In this document: in pieces, positions 10,601 to 17,400 of the stretch | Layout: the number at the start of each line of letters is the position of its first letter | How positions within the stretch are numbered: position 1 is the stretch's first letter | IMG/VR virus record: IMGVR_UViG_3300034682_000453 | Location: 1 to 58,998 of that record | Length of the DNA: 58,998 nucleotides | DNA from: a virus | Direction: 5' to 3' (one strand) | Made by a program: the position numbers and the translations under genes | Notes under the pieces: model-generated | Database searches by the model: none | Told to the model about the DNA's origin: nothing | Seen by the model: only the letters and a program-made list of their open reading frames with translations

Positions 10601-11333
10601 CAACCTGTGCCGCGTACGCTTCTGGCGCCCTGCGCTTGAGCATTGATCGTGTAACGGCTGCTTTCACGCCCCCTTTAACAGCTCCACCGACAACAAGTGT
10701 CCCGCCAACCGTGCCGATCACATCAGACATTTTCATAGCCCATACGGCTGGATCGGTTGTCCAAGCATCGCCTGCATGCAAGCTTCCACCTTTGTCTTCG
10801 GTAAAAAATTGACGATTCATCGCCTCTTTACCCTGGTCTGAAACAGAATCCTTTACCCAATCACCGCCGCCCTTAATCGCTCCACCAACTGCCTGCGCTA
10901 CTGGCTCAATAACCACATCGGCTGCATCTGCTACCGTGTTGATTGATTTATTTGTGTCGCTACTACTTCCATTAACATTCGCACCATCTGCCAACCCAGT
11001 TGCGACAGCAGCTGCCATCTTTGCTTGTGCTGCGTCTTCTGGGGAAAGAAAAGTATCAGCAGCCTTGCCAGCCAGCCAATTAACGCCCTCACTTAGCATT
11101 GAACCTTTTTGCACTGTTTCGCCAGCGCGAGCCACATCACCAAGACTTAGCTCTTTAATTCCGGTACCAACAGAGGATACGGCAGACCCCATTAACTGCT
11201 TTGGCGCATCTAATGGCTTTATCTCAAGGTTGTTCGGCTTGCCAGCTCTCGAAGCTAAATCATTCCGCAGTTTTATATTTCTATCCCATGATTCAGATAC
11301 GTGGTCTAATTCTTGGTTTTGCTGATCAGCCAT
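1665..11333 (-). CDS. Giant polyvalent virion protein (3222 aa)
   Basis: A 3222-residue protein at the end of the late operon, matching in position and size the giant protein of 933W-like phages. Such polyvalent proteins are thought to be packed in the virion and delivered with the DNA. Approximate residues: an Ala/Gly-rich N-terminus with a hydrophobic stretch near 200-225; a low-complexity region of Gln/Asn; a duplicated module of about 60 residues at 956-1014 and 1240-1298 (both begin ELPWTG); a ParB/DdrB-like segment near 1148 (VIDGHHQW); an LPD5-like segment near 1390; a zincin-like HEWWHALDNY near 1771; a second metal-site-like HEILVHHG near 2031; a MuF C-terminal-like segment near 2198; and an LPD38-like C-terminus from about 2727. 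Domain names are from memory of these families. Start ATG has GAGAG upstream. Individual activities are inferred. Confidence 0.85.
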   Translation of the reverse strand: MADQQNQELDHVSESWDRNIKLRNDLASRAGKPNNLEIKPLDAPKQLMGSAVSSVGTGIKELSLGDVARAGETVQKGSMLSEGVNWLAGKAADTFLSPEDAAQAKMAAAVATGLADGANVNGSSSDTNKSINTVADAADVVIEPVAQAVGGAIKGGGDWVKDSVSDQGKEAMNRQFFTEDKGGSLHAGDAWTTDPAVWAMKMSDVIGTVGGTLVVGGAVKGGVKAAVTRSMLKRRAPEAYAAQVAELTAQRIGEKAAFSTGAAMSVGQTADQTRESVKSLSFEELMNSDSFKQNVQLVNQDPQYQSLSSSDRLDLARQRTADMAADYAKSDPTTYAAAAAGTVLGDAMLFKMITGKAGASAVTGNLLSRAGKGFAKGGLGEGVGEAAEEGAQQNIQNRSDNAIAGTNIDPMQGVKQSAAEAGFLGVMSGGGIGAGSSVVHGSNNPTQTSDGAEQTGDFSPDLQSAAESSPEDAANNSQPTDDSLSIPAYQRQGDISPELQAATQQAQNNQQQFKQNMAAEENGVLAPIEKSVTGNPDDPAFLRTQQNNPTGRDTSALQDANPYTEAQSALAAGGAPTAEDLIQQSIQQGNQGKTPQESGVTGDLLLASEPAGVPATTEQSGTTIDGQSNEIIPESRGLDYKNQINMPGQPGNGVNDNYVPPVTKARATADKSLDAESTRDPRSLVAQSIERAGSESASIFDQLKTIRVTKRGKPFGSEKEAQLASRKTETPIALPTGGFGVVDKTELEQVQASQNQQLIATPQADVNDTNVADINQAADLVDVNELTSNQDVAQNQQDINVNEQPVSQTTVKQNEAASDNAIVDASRDDNEQAYGGLQKAVNDGLLTSKQADAVIQRSIEVAKAHKDRSVAGDYINEAVSRMRGERSGSDRTASTIELYERGNRVNINNAGKYNPDDAISQLGKPVIAAQPIADQTEAKLSHEADATQKPATEAKPELPWTGYKEKPDGTMLLEGDRAQLSEWAKANNVLTIKSKSGVIVGKKSTPIVKDIIAKNSIDSQSPEATTQNASPQVVAQNQPDINVNESSNGQAIARDEHVYRGSNIDDEWVSFSDKSGSLKIPRSEMPQIKTADRGAMVNFLNARGVSHQEETIPSTELKPTQAEFSSNKVESAKQADSDRAVLVSSDGYVIDGHHQWIAKRDSSSDVRAIRLNAPAKELIPLLHEFPSSKVDTSTALMPNNEQDQLVGQDSVAVVSNGDRGVENSAPVALQEEALVVATKQELPWTGFKDKLDGTMILEGDPIALKAWAKDNDITAIKSKTGVVVGKGSVPAVKDFISKQQETGNVTSNGQLSTVPGTSDVTASNNTGGGATVGELVTGEQSGNANSAITDTNNAEASVVEPGRIGSDNALTNQLATTRKATSTEKGKISDFGEKIGGARKDVWQSIKDGMNGNTSEEVEALPLSKAWPEPNYRNLLDNGMDGWAVSFIRSARESIPAKPKTPSKLSSWAKQVTVLRDLSVQIAEGNISPLSLKDKISSVGIRGRYMDGLLGKADLYHAVGHKNSLGDLTVEQGQYSIFYGEKFNPPKTIWSVQRTAKSKSFGSWPMMIASAETKEQAIDQFKKMYEVKPDIGKVQPKETTFEIFSKSDGAGFYVGKKIGRNPALLSGPFKTIKEARAYKDENQNELTDKLEQFKKIPNERKDSNNPRVGEDMRGGEDVTTDMFAGTFGFRGVEFGNWVEQDRRQSDLNRAYDALMDLAAIIGVPPKALSLNGQLGIAFGARGAGGIGAAAAHYEPGNVVINLTKKSGAGSLGHEWWHALDNYFSRMRNQDGMLTTARDVSLSARGSDYFYSGAVRKEMVDSFGAVVGAIENTAIKARSSKLDAKRSKDYWTTKEEMSARAFESYLISKLQDQNASNDYLANIVSNETWSAAESLGFELDSSYPYPTAGEIPAIRGAFDRFFSVIDYKTEGNGNVALFSKSSFEKNKDEESGNGMTKPEAAMVAKQWLRQFKTDINVEVVRDQTEFESALADRGFANSIQSGEMDNAAYLPDSKTILINASAIQNSSRLRQIMRHEILVHHGLRYVVGEDAYVKIMNAIAKGYETSPAIRSAVDTVTKNYADKDMFTQMEEAFAHYAENRPADSGPAGRMWQRIVGMVKSALQKVNFISQNESEQHLDEVLHAIAKNMRNGIENGVLAPKTENAMFSHGSETDPFKPNKEDVDNYRTQLEKGMRSQRSGEIMIDIGSTPEVLKAVGAPDLILRISRDTIRKAVNGVKHDVPMNVIEKLPELLHDPISVFDSKTHPGDSLVVLLDAADKSGRSVVSAIQLKVVAGKYLDINRIASIHGRPEAQINQWLSDGLTRYIKENHLNSLRTGLQLPLGSSMGGHNFSVLTDADIRKRNDAMLSRSSPADDALMNKLGLGPKQDVIDKTKERINKLKQADRTKVKSWIDETIKKANTQILDALAPIKYAEDASGKVDASDSGYVAARLASGSATVMNATMLHGLPVWKDGVIQRKNGTGEADSLLGIFESLGSDLHNWLGWMAGHRGEILLAEGRENLLTQEDIAALKAKGNGKEIKFESARKKWNALNKAVLDLAEEAGLFTAEERSAWDSEWYVPFFRETEDGDVTGPYKHKGIANQTAGIKKLKGGTANVNDILQNIFTTTSKTIDAAMKNMAAQKVVHNLAETDLIEVLTKPNLMDIKAAVKNQNDMMIVKLEGEDYLIRVNDKDLFNAMTMIDQKVERGAVRRLAMKAKHILTAGVTASPDFMLRNFLRDAASTWAINEDGFKPMIDSIRGMKKAWKMDDSSIDMMFSGASFMGGNLRGNDPEAMASAVRKALRRKGMSPEQVDRYEKTIVRNGKQAMDAIGKYWEKYERVGEAVENGSREAVYEAAIKAGKTHAQAAFEAKDLMDFSMMGASKLMQVFVDVLPFFNARMQGLGKLGRAIKANPKQIAKRGGMIAGASLALLALNWDDERYEDLPDWDKDLNWHFWLGDQHLRIPKPFEIGLMFGTLPERMARTMGGKDTAGKFGKVVARNMLETFAINPIPQVVKPLTEAYFNYDPFRGGPIESMSDMNVNPEARYDERTSLMMRELGELTGMSPKKLEHIVSGYTGTMGGYVMAMGDSLVRMMGDYGASPALRADQIPILKSVYQGSAPAKSTQAMQDFYRMVDEANQVYDTILQYRKEGRIDEASALLEENKTKLAGRKTLNKAQLQFRALRNEMSLIQRDKLLNSEQKRDRLDRLLKRRNDFAAQLIQRFE

Positions 11334-11351
11334 GGCAGTCTCTCGGAATTA

Positions 11352-11388
11352 AAAAAAGAAAACCCCCGCAGAGTGAACTACGGGGGTT
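11352..11388 (-). terminator. Intrinsic terminator before giant gene
   Basis: 8-bp perfect stem (361-368 with 381-388 of 11 kb) with a T-run on the minus strand. It lies just upstream of the giant gene, so late transcription must pass through it. Confidence 0.8.
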
Positions 11389-11404
11389 ATAGGTATTCAG
11401 AAAT

Positions 11405-11434
11405 GAAAAAGGCCGAACTGTTTAAAATTCGGCC
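11405..11434 (-). terminator. Intrinsic terminator (second in tandem)
   Basis: GGCCGAA/TTCGGCC stem with a T5 run on the minus strand, directly downstream of a shared 23-bp element at 11434-11456. Confidence 0.8.
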
Positions 11435-11456
11435 ATGATGGGGAAATGCTAACGCT
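11434..11456 (-). repeat. Terminator-proximal repeated element, copy 1
   Basis: On the minus strand the sequence AGCGTTAGCAT, 5-6 variable bases, then CATCAT abuts the terminator stem. Near-identical copies lie at 26641-26663 and 35563-35585, each before a terminator. Degenerate relatives precede the terminators at 20111 and 34687. Confidence 0.65.
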
Positions 11457-11476
11457 TGCGGTTGGTTAATGCAACT

Positions 11477-12895
11477 TTACTTAGGCTTGTGATTTAAGGC
11501 TGCCTGTTCAAGGGATTGGTTCTTTAATTCATTCTGGTATTTCTGATACTGTTGATCAATTAAAACTGTATCAACATTGTTTAGCGTAATGCGTCCAGAT
11601 GATACCAGCGCATTGATGTATTGTTGTTTGCTTTTATCACTTCCTGCCCACTCAGTTAATAATTTTACTGGCGTATCACTGAATGGTTGTCCTTTATCTC
11701 CAGATGAAGAAGTTACATCACTTAATCCATAAAGATTTTTATATTCTGCCTTTCTTGCCTCTCCGGCCACCCGTTCATCCGCTACTTGTTGCTTTACCTC
11801 TTCCTTGTTTGCCATTGGATCGCTTGCTGAGTTTCGCAGTATTTGGCTGATATTTTTCTGAGTGTCTGAGTCAATATCAGCAACGGCTCGTGCATAACCT
11901 TTTCGATCTGGTCCTTGAATCACACCAATATCCTGCAGCAAGGTATCTGGGTTTTTAACTGCATTAGCCATATTCGCCCGAGCACTAATAACCCCAACAA
12001 TATCAGCAGGCGAAAATGTTCTAACTAAGTCGTTTTTATCGCTACTGCGATTAACTGTTACCGGCTTAGCATCCCCCATTGAACCATCTTCATAAACTGG
12101 GGTGACTTCTAACGCTAATGAGCCATCTTTCATTGGGACTATCCCGGCAAATTTTTTATCTACCACTTTCTTACCGGAATCATCTACATAGCCAATCCCT
12201 TTTTTCACCTCATCACGGAATACAACGTCCATCTGCTGTTTCATCTGCGGTGAATTAAGTTGACTATAAAACTCCTGACTATGAAACTGATCTGGCTTGA
12301 AGTTGGTCATGATGTTTTGCACGCCAGACTTCAGTCCGGTTACAGCGGTGACATAGTTTTTGTCAGTGTATTTATTGATGTTCATAGCCCCAGCACGTGG
12401 GTCGTTCAATGCTGCTGCTTGTTGTTCGGTTAGTGGTTTCCCAGCTGAAATGTTTTTCCATCCACCTAGCAATAATCCGGAATTTTCCTCGGCCCACAGC
12501 TGTTTTTGTTTTTCTTGAAGGGCAAAATCGGTTAACTGTTTTTGCTGTGCTGCTTGTTGCTTATCAATATCCAACCTTGCTTTTGCTATTCCGGTTTGCG
12601 CGTTTTGATTGGAGATGCTGGCCATGGTTTGCTTTTCATTTAGAGCATCGATATTTTTTTGTCGCGATCTGTTATATCCAAGCTCTTCAGTATATCGACC
12701 ATCCTGTACTTTCTCGCGATCTACCATGTGATCCCATGATTTATCTCGATAGTCTTTACTATCTTTTGCTTCCTGCTCTTGCAGATTCATTGCGCGGTCA
12801 GCTCTTTCATTGGCTTTTTGTTGGCTTTGATAATCAGCCATAGTGCGGAAGCCATTCAGAAACCCATCAGCAAAGCCTTGTGTTGATAAACGCAT
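11477..12895 (-). CDS. Predicted internal virion / structural protein
   Basis: Encodes 472 residues, from an ATG with AAGGAA upstream. The N-terminal ~150 residues are charged and predicted coiled-coil (Lys/Gln/Glu-rich heptads). The rest is mixed with no recognised enzyme motif. It lies between three small Ala/Gly-rich proteins and the giant polyvalent gene, where podoviruses of this type keep internal head or ejection proteins. The role is inferred from position only. Confidence 0.6.
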   Translation of the reverse strand: MRLSTQGFADGFLNGFRTMADYQSQQKANERADRAMNLQEQEAKDSKDYRDKSWDHMVDREKVQDGRYTEELGYNRSRQKNIDALNEKQTMASISNQNAQTGIAKARLDIDKQQAAQQKQLTDFALQEKQKQLWAEENSGLLLGGWKNISAGKPLTEQQAAALNDPRAGAMNINKYTDKNYVTAVTGLKSGVQNIMTNFKPDQFHSQEFYSQLNSPQMKQQMDVVFRDEVKKGIGYVDDSGKKVVDKKFAGIVPMKDGSLALEVTPVYEDGSMGDAKPVTVNRSSDKNDLVRTFSPADIVGVISARANMANAVKNPDTLLQDIGVIQGPDRKGYARAVADIDSDTQKNISQILRNSASDPMANKEEVKQQVADERVAGEARKAEYKNLYGLSDVTSSSGDKGQPFSDTPVKLLTEWAGSDKSKQQYINALVSSGRITLNNVDTVLIDQQYQKYQNELKNQSLEQAALNHKPK

Positions 12896-12904
12896 GTTAA
12901 TTCC

Positions 12905-13141
12905 TTAGAAAAGTGACGCAACAAGACCAATACCGGCACCGACGGCAGCACCTGGCATCCCGCCAACCATAAAGCCAACGGATGCCCCTGTACCAACAGC
13001 CCCCATTGTGGTGGCTTTCTTTGCGGCTTTAAGTTGTGCGTTGTCACCTTCTCGCTGTGCTTCTTGATTCGACACGTCAGCCATACCCTGTAAAGCCTGT
13101 TGACGAGTTGATTGTGCGGCATCCAATAAGCTGTATCCCAT
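12905..13141 (-). CDS. Small Gly-rich membrane-inserting virion protein
   Basis: Encodes 78 residues if the second ATG (13141) is used; that ATG has AAGGGG at proper spacing, whereas the first ATG (13147) abuts it. The C-terminus (about residues 46-78) is Gly/Ala/Val-rich with GxxxG repeats, like a membrane-penetrating glycine zipper. The N-terminus is charged. In position and composition it resembles small ejection proteins of podoviruses, but the function is inferred. Confidence 0.55.
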   Translation of the reverse strand: MGYSLLDAAQSTRQQALQGMADVSNQEAQREGDNAQLKAAKKATTMGAVGTGASVGFMVGGMPGAAVGAGIGLVASLF

Positions 13142-13151
13142 TGCCATCCCC

Positions 13152-13535
13152 TTATGATGTGGTGTCTTCGGTTAGACCGGTGGTATAGCTGCGCGCTGTG
13201 CTGCCAGCCAGAATGCTGAGGTTTCGTTCTTCTGCGGCGCTGCGTGTTCCATTCTTCGCGGAAGCCACAGCCAGTGATGTATTTAGGCTGCTGCTGTTGT
13301 CATTACCGTTGATTGATGTTGCAACGCCCATTCGTGACATCTGATTGCTTTGTGCCTGCTCTGCGCTGGAAACGGCATTAGCCGCGTTTGTTGAAGTTCG
13401 ATTGAGCTGTGCATTCATCAATGAATTGTCAGTCGCTAAACTCATTAGTTTCTGTTGCTCTGGGTAATATCGTGTTTTCCAATCGGTGTATTGTTGTCGC
13501 ACGATGTTGGCGTATTTATCTGATGCGTACCCCAT
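13152..13535 (-). CDS. Predicted virion protein
   Basis: Encodes 127 residues with an excellent ribosome site (AAGGAGG, 5 nt before the ATG). The chain is rich in Ser, Asn and Ala and has no membrane segment or catalytic motif. Spacing to its neighbours is 9-10 bp, so it is co-translated with the internal virion gene block. No family recognised. Confidence 0.55.
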   Translation of the reverse strand: MGYASDKYANIVRQQYTDWKTRYYPEQQKLMSLATDNSLMNAQLNRTSTNAANAVSSAEQAQSNQMSRMGVATSINGNDNSSSLNTSLAVASAKNGTRSAAEERNLSILAGSTARSYTTGLTEDTTS

Positions 13536-13544
13536 GGATCCTCC

Positions 13545-14102
13545 TTACTTGTTCATCTTGTATGCTGCGTATCCGCCAGCAGCAGTACCTACGGCGTTAA
13601 CCATGCCTGCATGTTCGTTGTAAGACGCCTCTGCATCAGCACTGGCTTTTGCCGCGCTCGATTTAGCCAAAGAGGAGTATCCAGATAGCGCATCCGCTTT
13701 TTGCCCGGCCCCAAGCGATACGACATCAGAAAGGCCCGCGGCGTATTTGCTGGCTTGGTCGTTCTGCGCTTTATTGGTGGTGTCAATCTGAGAGGAGACT
13801 TGCGACTTGGTGATGTCACTCATCGCGGCCTGATATTTGCCGCTGGTTGGATCAACACCTGATGCGGCCAAATTATCTGCTGTCTTATCTCTTGCCTGAC
13901 CAAATGCGCTTGATGTTTGTGTTGCGGCATCACCGGCTACCTTGGTGTAATTCGATTCATCGTTCAGGCTATCAACTTTGTCCATGAACAAGTCTTCATA
14001 CTGTTTCAAATCACTTTGGTATGTCCTCCATTGTTCATCCGCAATATCTGCCTGCGCTTTCTGCAGGCTTGTTTCTTCCACTGAGCTGTCTCCGCCACCC
14101 AT
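13545..14102 (-). CDS. Predicted virion protein, Ala-rich
   Basis: Encodes 185 residues. Ala, Ser, Asp and Gln dominate, helical throughout, with a Gly/Ala stretch near the C-terminus (VGTAAGGYAAYKMNK). The composition and place in the block fit a T7 gp14- or 933W-like internal protein. There is no enzyme motif; assignment rests on position. Confidence 0.55.
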   Translation of the reverse strand: MGGGDSSVEETSLQKAQADIADEQWRTYQSDLKQYEDLFMDKVDSLNDESNYTKVAGDAATQTSSAFGQARDKTADNLAASGVDPTSGKYQAAMSDITKSQVSSQIDTTNKAQNDQASKYAAGLSDVVSLGAGQKADALSGYSSLAKSSAAKASADAEASYNEHAGMVNAVGTAAGGYAAYKMNK

Positions 14103-14108
14103 AAAACC

Positions 14109-14471
14109 TCACAATGTCATTTCAAAAACCATTCGACCCATTGAGTCGTTATCTTTTCTCTGCCAGCCGTACTTACCAGCAATACGCGAAAACCCTTTTC
14201 TAACTGTGTGAAAACGAATAAACCTTGCACCTATTTTTCTGCTTAAAAACTTCACAAATTCGGTGTACTCATTAAGGCCATCTGCCCGCTCAGACCACGC
14301 GGCCCAAACCAAAACACCTGGTATTCCATCGTCTGTAATTGGCTTTAACACCCAACCAGCCCGATCCCGCACAAACAAAAAAGCCTGCTTTTTAAGGCAG
14401 GCTTCGTAGATTTGTTGCGGCAAGTTTGGTTCGCCGCATTGCACGGAGGCTTTGTGTAATATTAATATCAA
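14109..14471 (-). CDS. GNAT-like phage protein
   Basis: About 120 residues. The only workable start is TTG 14471, overlapping the TGA of the upstream tail gene, which suggests translational coupling; no clear ribosome site is visible. The C-terminal half (FLSRKIGARFIRFHTVRKGF then a Gly-Trp-Gln core) resembles the acetyl-CoA-binding half of GNAT-fold proteins found near phage tail genes. Catalytic activity cannot be seen directly. It could act in virion assembly or modify a host protein. Confidence 0.5.
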   Translation of the reverse strand: MILILHKASVQCGEPNLPQQIYEACLKKQAFLFVRDRAGWVLKPITDDGIPGVLVWAAWSERADGLNEYTEFVKFLSRKIGARFIRFHTVRKGFSRIAGKYGWQRKDNDSMGRMVFEMTL

Positions 14472-17400
14472 GAAAAAGTGCCTGTTGATGCTGGATTAAC
14501 AGTAATAAGCCCACGAGCCCTATCTTGCTCTGCGAGTAGAGTAATGGTTGCAGATGATCCTGATGGAAGATAGAACACGTAAGAAACAATAGCTGTGGCC
14601 GGAGTGTTGTTGTAGGTAAAATCGCTATCAACCTCGCCGCCGTTGACATACAACCTAATCCACTGCTTTCCGTTTGATGAATATCGTGCATAAGCGATTA
14701 TGCTTACTTGCTTATTCCCAGATAGTGCGTGCACAGTTACTGTTTGACCTTTGGCTATAACTGCCGCCGAAGATACATCTCCGACAAGCTTGTTCGCGTA
14801 AACCTTACCTAGTACATTGCAGTTTTCAGCGATGGTGACGTTATTAAATGTTCCAGAGCTGGCATTAACTTCGCCATTAAACCGCCCGCTGTCTGCATAA
14901 AGCCGGTTCGTATAGAGAGAACCATCCTGATAGATGATCGTATTCCAGCCAAAACCCCAGCCGCCATATGGCCCGCCTTTGCCAAACCCAGCTGCACCAC
15001 TATCCATGTAAATATTGCCGAGCGACAGGGAGCCGCCATTAATGACGGGCGAAGAAATACTGACGCCAGCTTTAACATAATCAGCCGTTAGCTTCATGGC
15101 CGTCACGGTTTCGATTGTTGCAGTTTCAATGGCGGCTTTCTGGATAACAACCCGCCCATCCGACACCGCAAACAATGACTGCGTAGGCGCGGCGCTGTTG
15201 GGGTCAAATACAAAAAACTGACTCGCAGACACCATAACCTGCGATTTTCCGCTGCTATCAACCATAAGGCCGATACCCGCTTGAACATCCGCGATCTGGC
15301 CTTTAACCGTCCACATTGCCTGCGCACCAGCTTGCAGCGATGAGATAGCTTGGCTTTGTGTTTGAACTGATGCAGTTAAGTTGTTAGCGGTTGCCTGAAC
15401 AGTGTCCACTCGCTGGCTTAAAGCGTTATCTGCGGCGGCTCTGTTGGTTACCTCCTCCTGAGCTAAGGCATATGCGCTATCCGCCTTGGCTTGTGATACA
15501 TCAATTCTCTGGCTTAATGAGCTATCCGCATCAATGCGGGCGGTTTGCTCTGACAACAAAAGAGCGCTGACTGGTCGAGTAGCGTTTGCATTTGTCCACT
15601 GAACCCCGGTGATCATCCACCAGTGGCTACCTCCCGCGTAATCCAGCTGTACCCACAAGCTAATACTGGCGGCACCCGCTGGCACCGCAATCGACCCGGA
15701 TATTGTGCGCCATTCTGCCGAGGCATCAGCACGGGAACCCGCAAGTAGCCAAGAAATAACCTCTCCACCGGCATTTTTAACGGAAGCGCCAATGCCGATA
15801 CGAGGAGCCCCGAGGTCTCCAGTGGCACACGCCAAGCTAAAGTGGTAAACATCCCCGGCTGTAACCGGGATGCTTTTCCCAATGGTGTCTCTGGCTGAAA
15901 TTTCAAGGCAGTTTGCCGCTGGGCTGCCAGGTGGCATGTATGGGTATCCGGCGTATCGAACAACGCCTTGTCCGTAGAATCCGTGATTGTCATTGGTGAA
16001 TGCCGGATTAATGAAAAGGTTTCCGGTATCCCCTCCAATTACAGCCTCTATCCGATCTGTTCTGCCAGCGATAGCACTATCTGCTGCGACTCTGGCCGCT
16101 TGCTCAGATTGAATGGCCGCTGAAACTCCATTAACAGCAGCATGTATTGTATCAATTCTGGATGACAATGCGGCATCACCTGCCGCCCGATTCGTAATTT
16201 CAGTTTGAGAAATGGCGTATGCTGAATCAGCAACAGCCTGAGCTGTTGATACTCTGGTGCTTAATGCGGAATCCTCATTTGCTCGAACGACAGCTTCATC
16301 CTGAATGGCGGCAGAGTTGCCGCCATTTAAGGCTGCCACAGTATCAATGCGACTTGATAGTGATGCGTCAGCCTCGGCCCTTACCGTCTGCTCAGATTGC
16401 AGGGAGGCAGCCACGCCATTAACTGACGCCTGCGTTGTGTCAATTTTTATTGATAGCGCACTGTCAGCACTCGCTCTGTTCGTGATTTCAGTCTGCGTCA
16501 ATGAATAAGCAGAATCGGCTTTTGCTTGTGCCGTTGAAACCAGCATTGTTATAGCTGAATCAGCATTAGCCCTTGCGGTTGATTCGTTTTGTATTGCGGC
16601 CGAATTTGCGCCAGTCGCAGCAACCACCTGATCAACGCGTGAACTTAGCGCCAAATCGCCGTTTACTCTGGCTACCTCTTCGCTGGATGCCTTTGCGCTT
16701 AATGCCGCATCTGCTGTTTTATATGATGATTCCAGTGTTGATATGGTCTGTGATAACGCTTCATCCGCTGTGACCCTTGCTGTTTGCTCGTTTACGCCTT
16801 GCGCTGTCAGGCTTGCAGAGGTTGTTTCAAAATTAGCCCGTAACTCCTCAACAGTTTGCGCCAATGCCTTGTGGTTATTGGCAACGACAGTCATGTCTTT
16901 TCTGATTGATGCTTCCGATACGCGACTCACCCGGCCTGACTCATCATCAGAGAGTGCCGCATTTGCGGCGGCCAGTGCCGCTAAATCAGCCTTTGTCTTT
17001 AATTGCTCATAGCTGCTTGCTATCGTTTCAGCATTAGTGCTGGATGATTGCTGTAGTTGTGTGACAGAGCTGTTTAATCCGGATACCGATGTATCAATAT
17101 TGCTCAGTCGCTGGCTTGTTGCTGTATTTGCCGTTGAAACGGTTTGTGATAGCTGGGTGATCGAGGCGGAATTTGCCGCAGCAACAGATGCATTCGCGGC
17201 ATCAGCGGCTTTATATGCGCTATCGATCTGAGTAATTTGAGTGGCTTTTGACTGCAAATCAGTATTGACGGCGATTAGCCCGGATTCTGCCGTAGACACC
17301 CGACTCCCGAGCTGATCAACGGATTGTTGTGTCGCCTTCTGGGTAATGGAACCTTCCGCGGCACTCATGCGGCCGGTTAATTGGGTTACATCCTCTGTGG

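Noticed and set aside
2345-11325. Many plus-strand frames opposite the giant gene
   Set aside because: They are shadows: no start signals, codon use set by the minus-strand gene, and no operon context.
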